A DNA stretch of 9,451 nt from SIG565 sp045646145 (GCA_045646145.1 JAZRKE010000020.1:1-9451); one strand, 5' to 3'. Counted from the first letter of the stretch, positions 1 to 6,488 are shown. Notes: generated from the sequence alone by a model not told the origin. A program made the numbers and translations.

Positions 1-131
1 TTTAGTTGTGTGGTCGGCAAACCACTTCTACTATACCAAGGAGCTTTTTTCTTGTCTACTCTACTCCTCGCTAAAAGCTATTTTTTTGCCCCCTGTAGAA
101 CAGGGGGTTAACTTTGTCACGGACAGTATAA
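1..131. other. Unassigned intergenic stretch at window edge
   Basis: No gene is recognised here. Two small inverted repeats are visible: GTGGT/ACCAC at 10-14 and 21-25, and CCCCCTG/CAGGGGG at 89-95 and 101-107 with a 5-nt loop. The second is flanked by seven T on its left (81-87) and only TTAAC on its right, so it is not a convincing terminator on either strand. A plus-strand frame stays open from base 2 to a TGA at 146-148, but it has no start or ribosome site and resembles nothing I know. The stretch could be the edge of a leader or of a degraded element beyond the window. Confidence 0.4.
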
Positions 132-167
132 AACATCCCAAAGCACGGTGATATGCTTTGGGATGTT
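132..167 (-). terminator. Terminator after jag, end of the rpmH operon
   Basis: A perfect 14-bp inverted repeat (132-145 with 154-167, 8-nt loop) lies 9 bases beyond the jag stop codon. On the minus strand the stem ends in GTT and runs into TTAT, a short T-rich tail. Its position directly behind the last gene of the cluster supports a role as the operon's intrinsic terminator. The tail is modest, so read-through to a gene beyond base 1 is possible. Confidence 0.75.
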
Positions 168-176
168 CAATTAAAT

Positions 177-1058
177 TTAGTTTATTTTACCGTAAAGCGG
201 AATTTCTGCATCCTTCTTAGGCTCACGCGCTATAACAGTTGCCTCGTTCCTTTGCTGACGGCTTACTTTATGTGCCTTATCAGATGTGATTACCACACGT
301 CTGGAAGAGCCTTCGCCAACAGAATTCGATGAAACACCGCTGATTTCCTGAATGGCTGTGTGAATAATTCTTCTCTCATAAGGATTCATAGGCTCGAGAG
401 TTCTGCTCCTGCCGGTTTTGAGCACCTGACGTGCTACACGGGTAGCAAGACCGGTGAGTGCCTGCTCTCGCTTTTCGCGGTAATCCCCAATATTGAGTGA
501 CACCTTATAATATCCGTTTCCTGCATTTGCAGAAAGACCTGTTAAATATTGTAGAGAATCTAGTGTTTCACCTCTGCGACCGATAGCCACACCGAGATTA
601 TCACCTGTCAAATAAAAAGCTGCGCCGTTTTCTTTAAGGGAAACCTTAATTTCAAGATTTTCACAACCGAGTTTAACTAAAATATCGGTGAGATAATTTG
701 CAGCATTTACTGCAGGGCTTCCCTTTTCAAGAGTGCTAATGGGTACCGCATTTGCCTCTTCCTCACTTACCGGAGTCTCTTTTTGCAACGCCTCGCGAAC
801 GGGTTCTCTTTTTTCCTGTTTCTCCTGTTTCTTGTTCTTCTGGGCCTTGGGCTTTTTATCCCTAGGCTTTTTATCGGCAATTTCAATAAAAGCCTTGACC
901 TCTGCCTTTGCACCGCCGAAAATACCAAGCACCTTGGGTTTAGGCATTACAATTACATCAAACTGAACATCATCATCTATATTAGCGCCGAGGGCTATTA
1001 GGGCTTCTTCTTTTGCCTCTTCAATAGTCTCGCCGTAGCCTATTGCTTCCTTAATCAA
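177..1058 (-). CDS. khpB: RNA-binding protein Jag/KhpB
   Basis: A 293-residue Jag (KhpB) protein. In Firmicutes this family binds RNA, pairs with KhpA and affects cell division and elongation. The order is typical. A Jag_N domain lies at about 1-60, followed by a Lys/Glu-rich linker at about 65-105. A KH domain follows with GRRGETLDSLQYL from residue 160. The protein ends in an R3H domain whose ERRIIHTAI stretch (from about 228) carries the Arg-x3-His signature. I chose the TTG at 1056-1058. The longer GTG start at 1065-1067 overlaps the AAGGAG ribosome site (1067-1072), while the TTG sits 8 bases after it and gives the usual MIKEAI opening. The gene follows yidC by 17 bases, matching the standard yidC-jag pairing, and is last in the operon. 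Confidence 0.95.
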   Translation of the reverse strand: MIKEAIGYGETIEEAKEEALIALGANIDDDVQFDVIVMPKPKVLGIFGGAKAEVKAFIEIADKKPRDKKPKAQKNKKQEKQEKREPVREALQKETPVSEEEANAVPISTLEKGSPAVNAANYLTDILVKLGCENLEIKVSLKENGAAFYLTGDNLGVAIGRRGETLDSLQYLTGLSANAGNGYYKVSLNIGDYREKREQALTGLATRVARQVLKTGRSRTLEPMNPYERRIIHTAIQEISGVSSNSVGEGSSRRVVITSDKAHKVSRQQRNEATVIAREPKKDAEIPLYGKIN

Positions 1059-1066
1059 GGATAACA

Positions 1067-1072
1067 CTCCTT
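1067..1072 (-). promoter_or_regulatory. Ribosome binding site that fixes the jag start
   Basis: AAGGAG on the minus strand, 8 bases upstream of the TTG at 1056-1058. Its last G is the first base of the alternative GTG codon, so initiation at that GTG would be sterically implausible. This supports the TTG start. Confidence 0.75.
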
Positions 1073-1075
1073 TTA

Positions 1076-2032
1076 CTAGTTATTAATTAATTTACTTTCC
1101 TGTTCGTTAACCTTGAGCAAATTTTTTGCTCTTTCATTTGCTATCATTTTATATGGACTGTAGAAATACTGAACTCCTGCCTGAACAAAGCTTGAAACAA
1201 GACTTGAGCATGCCCAATAGAAGCCTAAGCCTCCGGGCGCGTTAAAGGCAATTGCTATAGAAAATATTGGCATAATGAGATTCATCGCCCCCATACTCGG
1301 AGCATCGGGATTCATAGACTTCTGCAGTTTTGAAGAGAGTACACCTGAAAAGAGAGCCGCAACGCCCGAAGCGATAGGAATTATCCAGAACCTGTTAGCC
1401 TCAGCAAAATTCCAGTTAAACTGTGCGCGCTGTGTTAAATCGATATAACCAAACAGGTCGAAATTGATTACGCTAACCTCTGATAAAACAGCGTTTAGGT
1501 TTCCAAGCAATGCAGTATCGGTAACCATTGCCATCTTTTCGGGATTACGAACAAACTGAATAAGCGAAATTTCGTTTGAGTAGGCTCCGCTATCCCACAA
1601 GCCCGCATTTTTAAGTCCATCAATAGAGGTATTGATAACGCTTGTATCAACACCCGTTAAATATGAAAGTGGCTGGGTGATGAGATAGAAAATGCTCATC
1701 AGGAATACAAGTCTTAAAATCATCGGCAGGCATCCGCCCGACATCGAAACATGTTCATCCTGATATAGCTTCTGCTGAGCCATAGCCATTTTCTGGCGAT
1801 CGTCCCCATACTTGCGCTTAAGCTCTTCAAGCTTGGGTCTTATTTTAATCTGCTGAACAGAGCTTTTCTGACTCTTAATGCTCAGCGGAATCATAAGCAC
1901 ATTAATTAAAACAGTAAAAATCAATATGGTAACCGCAAAATTATTATTGCAGATACCCATTATTAATCGCATTACGGGTGAAAAAATATACCCGTTTATA
2001 ATATTAAATATTCCGTTAAACAGTCCTGTCAT
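1076..2032 (-). CDS. yidC: Membrane protein insertase YidC/Oxa1 family
   Basis: A 318-residue YidC/Oxa1 insertase, which moves proteins from ribosomes or SecYEG into the cytoplasmic membrane. Visible hydrophobic segments lie at about 32-50, 101-122, 214-232 and 249-290. A charged cytoplasmic hairpin sits at about 53-92 between the first two core helices (KIRPKLEELKRKYGDD). There is no lipoprotein Cys signal, unlike Bacillus SpoIIIJ. Two oddities stand out. The position that aligns with the conserved groove arginine (R73 in B. subtilis SpoIIIJ) appears to be Asn44, in VLINVLMIPL. The extracytoplasmic stretch between helices 2 and 3 is long, about 90 residues, which explains a length above the roughly 260 of SpoIIIJ. 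The start overlaps the yidD stop (TAATG) and is preceded by AGAAGGA, so translation is probably coupled. Confidence 0.95.
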   Translation of the reverse strand: MTGLFNGIFNIINGYIFSPVMRLIMGICNNNFAVTILIFTVLINVLMIPLSIKSQKSSVQQIKIRPKLEELKRKYGDDRQKMAMAQQKLYQDEHVSMSGGCLPMILRLVFLMSIFYLITQPLSYLTGVDTSVINTSIDGLKNAGLWDSGAYSNEISLIQFVRNPEKMAMVTDTALLGNLNAVLSEVSVINFDLFGYIDLTQRAQFNWNFAEANRFWIIPIASGVAALFSGVLSSKLQKSMNPDAPSMGAMNLIMPIFSIAIAFNAPGGLGFYWACSSLVSSFVQAGVQYFYSPYKMIANERAKNLLKVNEQESKLINN

Positions 2033-2277
2033 TAGATTTTTGTCCTTCTAACCTTTAGAAATTTTTCGGGCACCGGGTCGTACCCTCCCTTGCAAAACGG
2101 ATTGCATCTTAAAATCCGCCACAAACTTAATATCGTGCCCTTAACTGCACCGTGCCTCTTGAGTGCTTCAATGGCGTATTGTGAGCAGGTCGGGATAAAT
2201 CTGCAACACGGTTTTTTTAGTGGGGATAAAAATTTCCTGTAAAACCTTATCCCCAAAATCAGTAGTTTGCTAATCAT
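2032..2277 (-). CDS. yidD: Membrane protein insertion efficiency factor YidD
   Basis: An 81-residue YidD-family protein, a small membrane-associated factor that aids YidC-dependent insertion. The family core is present: an amphipathic N terminus (LGIRFYRKFLSP), then CRFIPTCSQYA, an HG-x-x-KG stretch, and RILRCNPFCKGGYDPVP near the end. All cysteines of the family pattern are present. I prefer the ATG at 2275-2277, which gives the usual MISKLLI start. A longer GTG form from 2298 would add only MSERGNR, which is not family-like. The start overlaps the rnpA stop by 8 bases (ATGATTAG), and its own stop overlaps the yidC start, so rnpA, yidD and yidC look translationally coupled. Confidence 0.95.
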   Translation of the reverse strand: MISKLLILGIRFYRKFLSPLKKPCCRFIPTCSQYAIEALKRHGAVKGTILSLWRILRCNPFCKGGYDPVPEKFLKVRRTKI

Positions 2278-2608
2278 TCTGTTCCCACGCTCCGACACTT
2301 TTTAAATGGGCGGACAGTATTTCGGCAATTTGATAACTTTTGTACGAAAAAATACCCATTCGCGCCACAAACACCATATCAAAGCCCTGTTTGATATTGG
2401 GAGTGCATTGGCGAAATGCTGCCGAAATCAGTCTTTTTGCGCGATTCCTCTTTACGGCATCACCAAGCTTTTTACTGACCGTTATTCCATATTTTATACC
2501 ACCAGATTTATTGGGTAGTATATAGGTAACGAAGCCTCTGTGAACAAAGGATTTGCCTCTGCCGTATAAACGGCGAAAGTCTTTGTTTAATTTCAATTTC
2601 TCAGTCAT
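2270..2608 (-). CDS. rnpA: Ribonuclease P protein component
   Basis: The 112-residue protein subunit of RNase P. It works with the RNA subunit to trim the 5' leader from precursor tRNAs. The N terminus LKLNKDFRRLYGRGKSF is typical, and the signature RNR motif lies in KKLGDAVKRNRAKRLI at residues 46-61 (RNR at 54-56). Length is normal for the family. The ATG is preceded by AGAGGA at a good distance. The gene usually follows rpmH closely, but here 349 bases separate them, filled by a structured element and a terminator-like hairpin. rnpA output may therefore be set separately from that of L34. Confidence 0.97.
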   Translation of the reverse strand: MTEKLKLNKDFRRLYGRGKSFVHRGFVTYILPNKSGGIKYGITVSKKLGDAVKRNRAKRLISAAFRQCTPNIKQGFDMVFVARMGIFSYKSYQIAEILSAHLKSVGAWEQND

Positions 2609-2641
2609 TTTAAAATCCTCTTATCGGGATTACAAAAAAGG

Positions 2642-2668
2642 AAAGCCACCCTGCTTTACGGTGGCTTT
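2642..2668 (-). terminator. Terminator-like hairpin between rpmH and rnpA
   Basis: On the minus strand AAAGCCACC (2668-2660) pairs perfectly with GGTGGCTTT (2650-2642) across a 9-nt loop. CC and then six T (2639-2634) follow. This has the form of an intrinsic terminator, placed after rpmH and 34 bases before the rnpA start. It would uncouple L34 from the downstream genes unless read-through or an alternative fold occurs. No promoter is obvious between this hairpin and rnpA, so some read-through must be assumed. Confidence 0.6.
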
Positions 2669-2689
2669 GGCTGAAAGCCCAGCCAAAGC
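2664..2689 (-). promoter_or_regulatory. Possible antiterminator hairpin before rnpA
   Basis: On the minus strand GCTTTGGCT (2689-2681) pairs perfectly with AGCCAAAGC (2672-2664) around an 8-nt loop. The second arm shares bases 2664-2668 with the first arm of the terminator-like stem, so the two hairpins cannot form together. A further AGCCAAAGC copy sits at 2956-2948, right after the rpmH stop, and could capture GCTTTGGCT instead. The overlap is seen directly; the regulatory reading is inference. Confidence 0.4.
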
Positions 2690-2956
2690 ATTCAAACCCG
2701 AATCAAATTTTGAGATACAGATTTTACGCTATGGCATTGTTAAAATACTCGTTAATCCATCACAGGATTAACTGCGTCTTATGCCTCGCCTACCGCAAAA
2801 TCCTTATCTCAAAATTCTTCGACCTAAAAGGTGTGATTTTATGAGTGGATTTTGGTGATGCGAAGCACATAAGGCTGTCGCCTATGTGCGACAAAAAGCC
2901 AAAAGGGACCTTAAAACCCGCCCTTTTAGGTTGGTTTGGGCTTAAATGCTTTGGCT
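2681..2956 (-). repeat. Nested inverted-repeat element, three-way-junction fold
   Basis: This fills the unusually long rpmH-rnpA gap. The outer arms 2682-2706 and 2931-2955 match inverted at 21 of 25 positions, and base pair 2681/2956 extends them. Inside are two domains. The first is an imperfect palindrome, 2706-2816, with 23-nt arms (20 of 23 matching) and a central perfect 8-bp hairpin (2751-2758 with 2765-2772). The second is closed by a perfect 10-bp stem (2822-2831 with 2922-2931) and contains a hairpin at 2865-2889. Only about five bases separate the domains. I see no open frame of interest and no direct target duplication. It may be a MITE-like palindromic repeat, a structured leader RNA, or a repeat put to regulatory use. 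A competing stem, 2901-2907 with 2921-2927, is also possible. Confidence 0.6.
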
Positions 2957-2957
2957 A

Positions 2958-3092
2958 TTAATAGCTGAGCTGCTTTCTGCCCTTTGCTCTGCGACGTGCA
3001 AGTACTTTTCTGCCGTTGGCTGTAGCCATTCTCTTCATAAAGCCGTGTTCCTTTTTGCGATGAATTTTCTTCGGCTGGTAGGTTCTTTTCAT
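2958..3092 (-). CDS. rpmH: 50S ribosomal protein L34
   Basis: A 44-residue, very basic protein identified by eye on the minus strand. It opens MKRTYQPKKIHRKKEHGF and carries the family hallmark NGRKVLARRRAKGR before a short LSY end. L34 is a late-assembling protein of the large ribosomal subunit. Length is exactly typical. AAGGAGG lies just upstream of the ATG, and a consensus promoter lies about 75 bases upstream. It leads the rpmH-rnpA-yidD-yidC-jag cluster. The sequence directly after its stop codon is the first arm of the large inverted repeat, so a ribosome finishing this gene could affect how that RNA folds. Confidence 0.98.
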   Translation of the reverse strand: MKRTYQPKKIHRKKEHGFMKRMATANGRKVLARRRAKGRKQLSY

Positions 3093-3165
3093 TTTCTTTC
3101 CTCCTTCGGTTTTAAGGTGCGGCATTTTTTATGGGGATAATATCCCTTTTAAGCCTATCGTATAG

Positions 3166-3194
3166 ATTATACTCGGCTACCTTGAAAAAGTCAA
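3166..3194 (-). promoter_or_regulatory. Sigma-A type promoter of the rpmH operon
   Basis: On the minus strand TTGACT (3194-3189) is followed after exactly 17 bases by TATAAT (3171-3166). Transcription would start near 3158-3160, leaving a leader of about 67 bases with a small GGGAT/ATCCC hairpin (about 3134-3146). The near-perfect consensus fits a highly expressed ribosomal protein gene. Confidence 0.9.
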
Positions 3195-3217
3195 TAACAT
3201 TTTTCTCTACAATGGCA

Positions 3218-3244
3218 AAAAAGCGGCGAAATTCGCCGCTTTTT
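3218..3244 (-). terminator. Terminator after the Na+/phosphate transporter gene
   Basis: GCGGCG pairs with CGCCGC, extended on both sides by A/T pairs (3218-3230 with 3232-3244). The minus strand runs out in TTTTTT. It begins 4 bases beyond the transporter stop codon and separates that unit from the rpmH promoter. Confidence 0.92.
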
Positions 3245-3248
3245 CGTT

Positions 3249-5018
3249 TTACATATTCTCAAGATATTTCTTTTCGTACTCTTTATAGAGTGCGGCAAAA
3301 TATCCGTTCTCCTCATTTTTAACATTTTTGAGGTATTTATGCGCATCCTGTTTGGGGGTATTGCGCTGAATTGTAGATACGGCAATATTTGAGCAGTGGT
3401 CAGAAACACGCTCATAGTTAGAGAGCAAATCATTAAATACAAAGCCTAACTCAATAGTGCACTTACCTTCCTGCAAACGGTCAATATGGCGCTGCTTAAA
3501 AGTCGATTTAAGCACATCAATTACCTGCTCTAGCGGCTCAACCGTTGCAGCCTTTTCAAGATCGTCATTCCTGAAAGCATCAACTGTAATCTCCAATATT
3601 TCTACAATGGCTGTGGTAACACGGCTTATCTCGCTTCTCGCTTCCTCAGAAAAGATGATCTTTTTATCCTTTATCTCCTGAGCCGCACCTAAAATATTAA
3701 GGGCGTGGTCGGAAATACGTTCAAGGTCGCCTATTGCGTGAAGCAGTCTGCCCACCTCATGCGAATCACTGTCGGTTAAATCCACGCCGCTTAACTTTAC
3801 AAGGTATGTGCCAAGCTTATCTTCATAACGGTCTATCTGTTCCTCTGCTTCACGCACCCTAAGGGCCTTTTCTTCATCAAATTTAGCAACAAGCTCTATC
3901 GCCTCAAAAATTGAAGTCTTTGTCATTTCAGCCATTTCGGTTGCAAGACGCTTACATTCACCCACTGCGATAGATGGCGTCGCAATAAGACGCTCATCAA
4001 GAAATACTGTCTGCTTGTCCGTATCGCTATCCTTATCAGGAACAACGATAGTAGCGAGTTTTATTATCCACTTTTTAAAGGGACTTAAAACTATAGCGAT
4101 AGTAACATTGAAAATAGTATGAATAAGCGCTACGCCGAACATTGTAACGGTTTTATCCGATAATTCAGGAACCACCACATTAACTACACCTAGGCCTATC
4201 ATAAATATAATAGTGCCGATGACATTAACACTCATATGAATTGCGGCAACACGCTTTGCATTCTTTTCTGTGCCAATAGTAGAAATAAGCGCCGTAACAC
4301 ACGTGCCGATATTCGCACCGAGAACGAGCGGAATTGCCATTTCATAGGTAATAGCACCTGAAAGCGCCAACGCCTGAACAATACCTACTGTTGCGGCGGA
4401 TGACTGGATAATACCTGTAAAAAGGGTTGAAATAATAACTGTAACGAGCGGGTTTGAGAACATCGTGAGGAAAACCTCTAATCCGCCCTTTTCTTCAATT
4501 ATACCTACGGCACCACTCATTAAATCCATACCGATAATAAGGATTGTAAATCCGATGAGAATTGAGCCTATATCGTGATGCTTTTCCCTTTTTGAAAACA
4601 TTCTGAGCGCCGTACCGATAAGTGCCAGAAAAGGCGCGAAAATTATTGGCTTTAAGAGCATAAGCCATACATTTCCTTCGCTACCGACACCTGCAAGACT
4701 TAGCAACCAAGAGGTAAGAGTTGTGCCGACATTTGAGCCCATTATAAGCCCGAATGTACCGCCGAACTCCATAATTCCAGAGTTTACAAGACCTACAAGC
4801 ATTACCGTCATAGCAGAAGATGACTGAATTGCTATGGTAATACCCGCACCCAGCATCAAGCTCAGCCAATAGCTTGAGGTAACCTTCTTGAGTGTAGATT
4901 CAAGCTTACCTCCCGCCATTTTCTCAAGTCCCGCCGACATTACATTCATTCCGTAAAGAAAAAATGCAAGACCGCCCGCAAGGCCTGCCAACATTGATAC
5001 AATATCGGTAGCGTTCAT
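3249..5018 (-). CDS. Na+/phosphate cotransporter with C-terminal PhoU-like domain
   Basis: A 589-residue protein of the bacterial NptA-type (SLC34-related) Na/Pi cotransporter family. It is expected in the cytoplasmic membrane, taking up phosphate with sodium. The first part (about 1-325) contains two related membrane halves, each with the family's Gln-Ser-Ser motif: QSSSA at 65-69 and QSSAA at 205-209. Each is followed by a glycine-rich segment (GSNVGTT, GANIGTC). The last part (about 345-550) is helical and PhoU-like, with two repeats marked DLERISDHALN (431-441) and NYERVSDHCSN (534-544). This domain may sense or gate phosphate transport. The ATG follows GGAGG by 6 bases. glyS ends only 16 bases upstream, so the two are probably co-transcribed, although their functions have no obvious link. 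Confidence 0.93.
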   Translation of the reverse strand: MNATDIVSMLAGLAGGLAFFLYGMNVMSAGLEKMAGGKLESTLKKVTSSYWLSLMLGAGITIAIQSSSAMTVMLVGLVNSGIMEFGGTFGLIMGSNVGTTLTSWLLSLAGVGSEGNVWLMLLKPIIFAPFLALIGTALRMFSKREKHHDIGSILIGFTILIIGMDLMSGAVGIIEEKGGLEVFLTMFSNPLVTVIISTLFTGIIQSSAATVGIVQALALSGAITYEMAIPLVLGANIGTCVTALISTIGTEKNAKRVAAIHMSVNVIGTIIFMIGLGVVNVVVPELSDKTVTMFGVALIHTIFNVTIAIVLSPFKKWIIKLATIVVPDKDSDTDKQTVFLDERLIATPSIAVGECKRLATEMAEMTKTSIFEAIELVAKFDEEKALRVREAEEQIDRYEDKLGTYLVKLSGVDLTDSDSHEVGRLLHAIGDLERISDHALNILGAAQEIKDKKIIFSEEARSEISRVTTAIVEILEITVDAFRNDDLEKAATVEPLEQVIDVLKSTFKQRHIDRLQEGKCTIELGFVFNDLLSNYERVSDHCSNIAVSTIQRNTPKQDAHKYLKNVKNEENGYFAALYKEYEKKYLENM

Positions 5019-5034
5019 TATATTCCTCCGTTAA

Positions 5035-6426
5035 TCAGAATTCGATTGCCTTTTCAATATAACTGCGAAGCTCGGTTATCGGGATACGTTTCTGCTCCAT
5101 AGTATCACGGTCGCGCACTGTTACTTGAGCGTCTATTTCACTGTCAAAGTCATAAGTAATGCAAATCGGTGTACCGATTTCGTCCTCACGGCGATAGCGT
5201 TTGCCAATAGAACCTGCCTCATCATAATCAACCATAAAATATTTTGAAAGCTCGGTATAAACGGCGGTAGCCTGCTCGCCTAATTTCTTGGAAAGCGGTA
5301 ACACTGCCGCCTTAAAGGGTGCGAGAGCAGGATGCAGACGAAGAACCGTTCTGATTTCTCCCTTTTCGTCTTCCTCCTCATCATAAGCATCGCAAAGAAA
5401 TGCGAGTGTTACACGGTCAGCGCCGAGAGAGGGCTCGATTACATAAGGAACATATTTTTCATTTGCTTCCTGATCAAAATATGTCATATCCTCGCCGCTA
5501 TGCTCTGCGTGTTGGGTTAGGTCATAGTCGGTACGGTCGGCAATACCCCAGAGCTCACCCCAGCCGAATGGGAATAAAAACTCAAAGTCGGTAGTCGCCT
5601 TAGAATAGAATGATAACTCATCTTTATCGTGGTCGCGAAGGCGAAGATTCTCCTCGGTCATACCGAGATTTACAAGCCAGTCGCGGCAGAAACCGCGCCA
5701 ATACTCGAACCACTCAAGGTCGGTGCCGGGTTTGCAGAAAAACTCAAGCTCCATCTGCTCAAACTCGCGTGTGCGGAAGGTAAAGTTACCGGGAGTAATT
5801 TCGTTACGGAATGATTTACCTATCTGACTCACACCAAAAGGTACCTTTTTTCTCGTTGTCCTCTGAATGTTTTTGAAGTTTACGAAAATGCCCTGTGCGG
5901 TTTCGGGGCGAAGATACAATGTATTGGTGCTGTCCTCAGTAACGCCCTGGAAGGTTTTAAACATAAGGTTGAACTTACGGATATCGGTAAAATCGCCCGA
6001 GCCACAATCGGGACACACAATACCATTCTCCTTAATATAGTTATACATTTCTTCATCCGAAAAACCTGCAGGATTAACATCAAGGCCGTTCTGAGCCACA
6101 AAATCCTCAATGAGCTTATCGGCTCTGTGTCGGGTTTTGCACACTTTACAGTCCATAAGCGGATCGGAAAAACCACCAAGGTGTCCCGAAGCTACCCAGG
6201 TTTCTCTATTCATAATAATTGCGCTATCAAGTCCTACATTATACGGGCTTTCCTGAACGAACTTTTTCCACCAAGCCTTTTTAACGTTGGTTTTAAGTTC
6301 AACTCCCAAAGGGCCGTAATCCCAAGAGTTTGCAAGTCCTCCATAAATCTCACTGCCGGCATATACAAAGCCTCTGCCTTTACATAGATTTACTATCTTT
6401 TCCATTGTCTTTTTGTTATTATCCAT
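5035..6426 (-). CDS. glyS: Glycine--tRNA ligase (single-chain, alpha2 type)
   Basis: A 463-residue class II glycyl-tRNA synthetase of the homodimeric type found in many Gram-positive bacteria, distinct from the alpha2beta2 GlyQ/GlyS enzyme of E. coli. It charges tRNA-Gly with glycine using ATP. Visible features are the N-terminal GFVYAGSEIYGG with DYGPLG (19-41), and a putative zinc site with Cys93, Cys96, Cys138 and Cys141. Class II motif 2 is FRNEITPGNFTFRTREFEQ (206-224), and motif 3 is EPSLGADRVTLAFL (331-344). The anticodon-binding domain runs from about 366 to the end. Length is normal. GGAGG lies 8 bases before the ATG. The leader is only about 27 bases, which leaves no room for a T-box. 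It is first in a unit with the phosphate transporter. Confidence 0.97.
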   Translation of the reverse strand: MDNNKKTMEKIVNLCKGRGFVYAGSEIYGGLANSWDYGPLGVELKTNVKKAWWKKFVQESPYNVGLDSAIIMNRETWVASGHLGGFSDPLMDCKVCKTRHRADKLIEDFVAQNGLDVNPAGFSDEEMYNYIKENGIVCPDCGSGDFTDIRKFNLMFKTFQGVTEDSTNTLYLRPETAQGIFVNFKNIQRTTRKKVPFGVSQIGKSFRNEITPGNFTFRTREFEQMELEFFCKPGTDLEWFEYWRGFCRDWLVNLGMTEENLRLRDHDKDELSFYSKATTDFEFLFPFGWGELWGIADRTDYDLTQHAEHSGEDMTYFDQEANEKYVPYVIEPSLGADRVTLAFLCDAYDEEEDEKGEIRTVLRLHPALAPFKAAVLPLSKKLGEQATAVYTELSKYFMVDYDEAGSIGKRYRREDEIGTPICITYDFDSEIDAQVTVRDRDTMEQKRIPITELRSYIEKAIEF

Positions 6427-6459
6427 TAATTACGCCTCCAAGCATATTTATACATTATA

Positions 6460-6488
6460 ATAATATAAAAGAACCACCCTAAAGTCAA
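6460..6488 (-). promoter_or_regulatory. Promoter of glyS
   Basis: On the minus strand TTGACT (6488-6483), a 17-base spacer, then TATTAT (6465-6460). Transcription would begin near 6453, giving a leader of roughly 27 bases. It faces away from the plus-strand promoter at 6542-6570. Confidence 0.8.

Noticed and set aside
1..60. A tRNA gene on the minus strand (GCTCCTTGGTATAGT start)
   Set aside because: The beginning is faintly tRNA-like, but no proper D arm or anticodon arm can be paired, and the window cuts it off.
733..1001. Two plus-strand open frames opposite jag
   Set aside because: Low-complexity Leu/Phe/Ser products that mirror the Lys/Glu-rich linker and N-terminal part of Jag; no ribosome site, and jag is certain on the other strand.
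2553..2771. Plus-strand open frame running from antisense rnpA into the repeat element
   Set aside because: No ribosome site; explained by rnpA and by the structured intergenic element.
2609..2957. RNase P RNA, tmRNA or 6S RNA in the long gap
   Set aside because: The length would fit RNase P RNA, but none of its conserved core sequences (for example a GAGGAAAGTCC-like block) is present, and no tmRNA tag frame is seen.
2946..3140. Plus-strand open frame of 64 codons
   Set aside because: It lies antisense to rpmH, which has a perfect family match, ribosome site and promoter.
3093..3248. DnaA boxes or an origin near rpmH
   Set aside because: Only a short GGGAT/ATCCC palindrome is seen; no repeated TTATCCACA-like nonamers.
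3191..3442. Minus-strand 83-codon frame
   Set aside because: Overlaps the transporter C terminus in another frame and runs through its terminator.
4681..4869. Minus-strand 62-codon frame
   Set aside because: Shadow of the transporter membrane domain.
5332..6387. Several plus-strand and alternate minus-strand frames within glyS
   Set aside because: All are shadows of a full-length, motif-complete GlyRS gene.
6427..6482. A T-box leader for glyS
   Set aside because: The promoter leaves a leader of only about 27 bases, too short for any T-box, and no T-box core sequence is seen.
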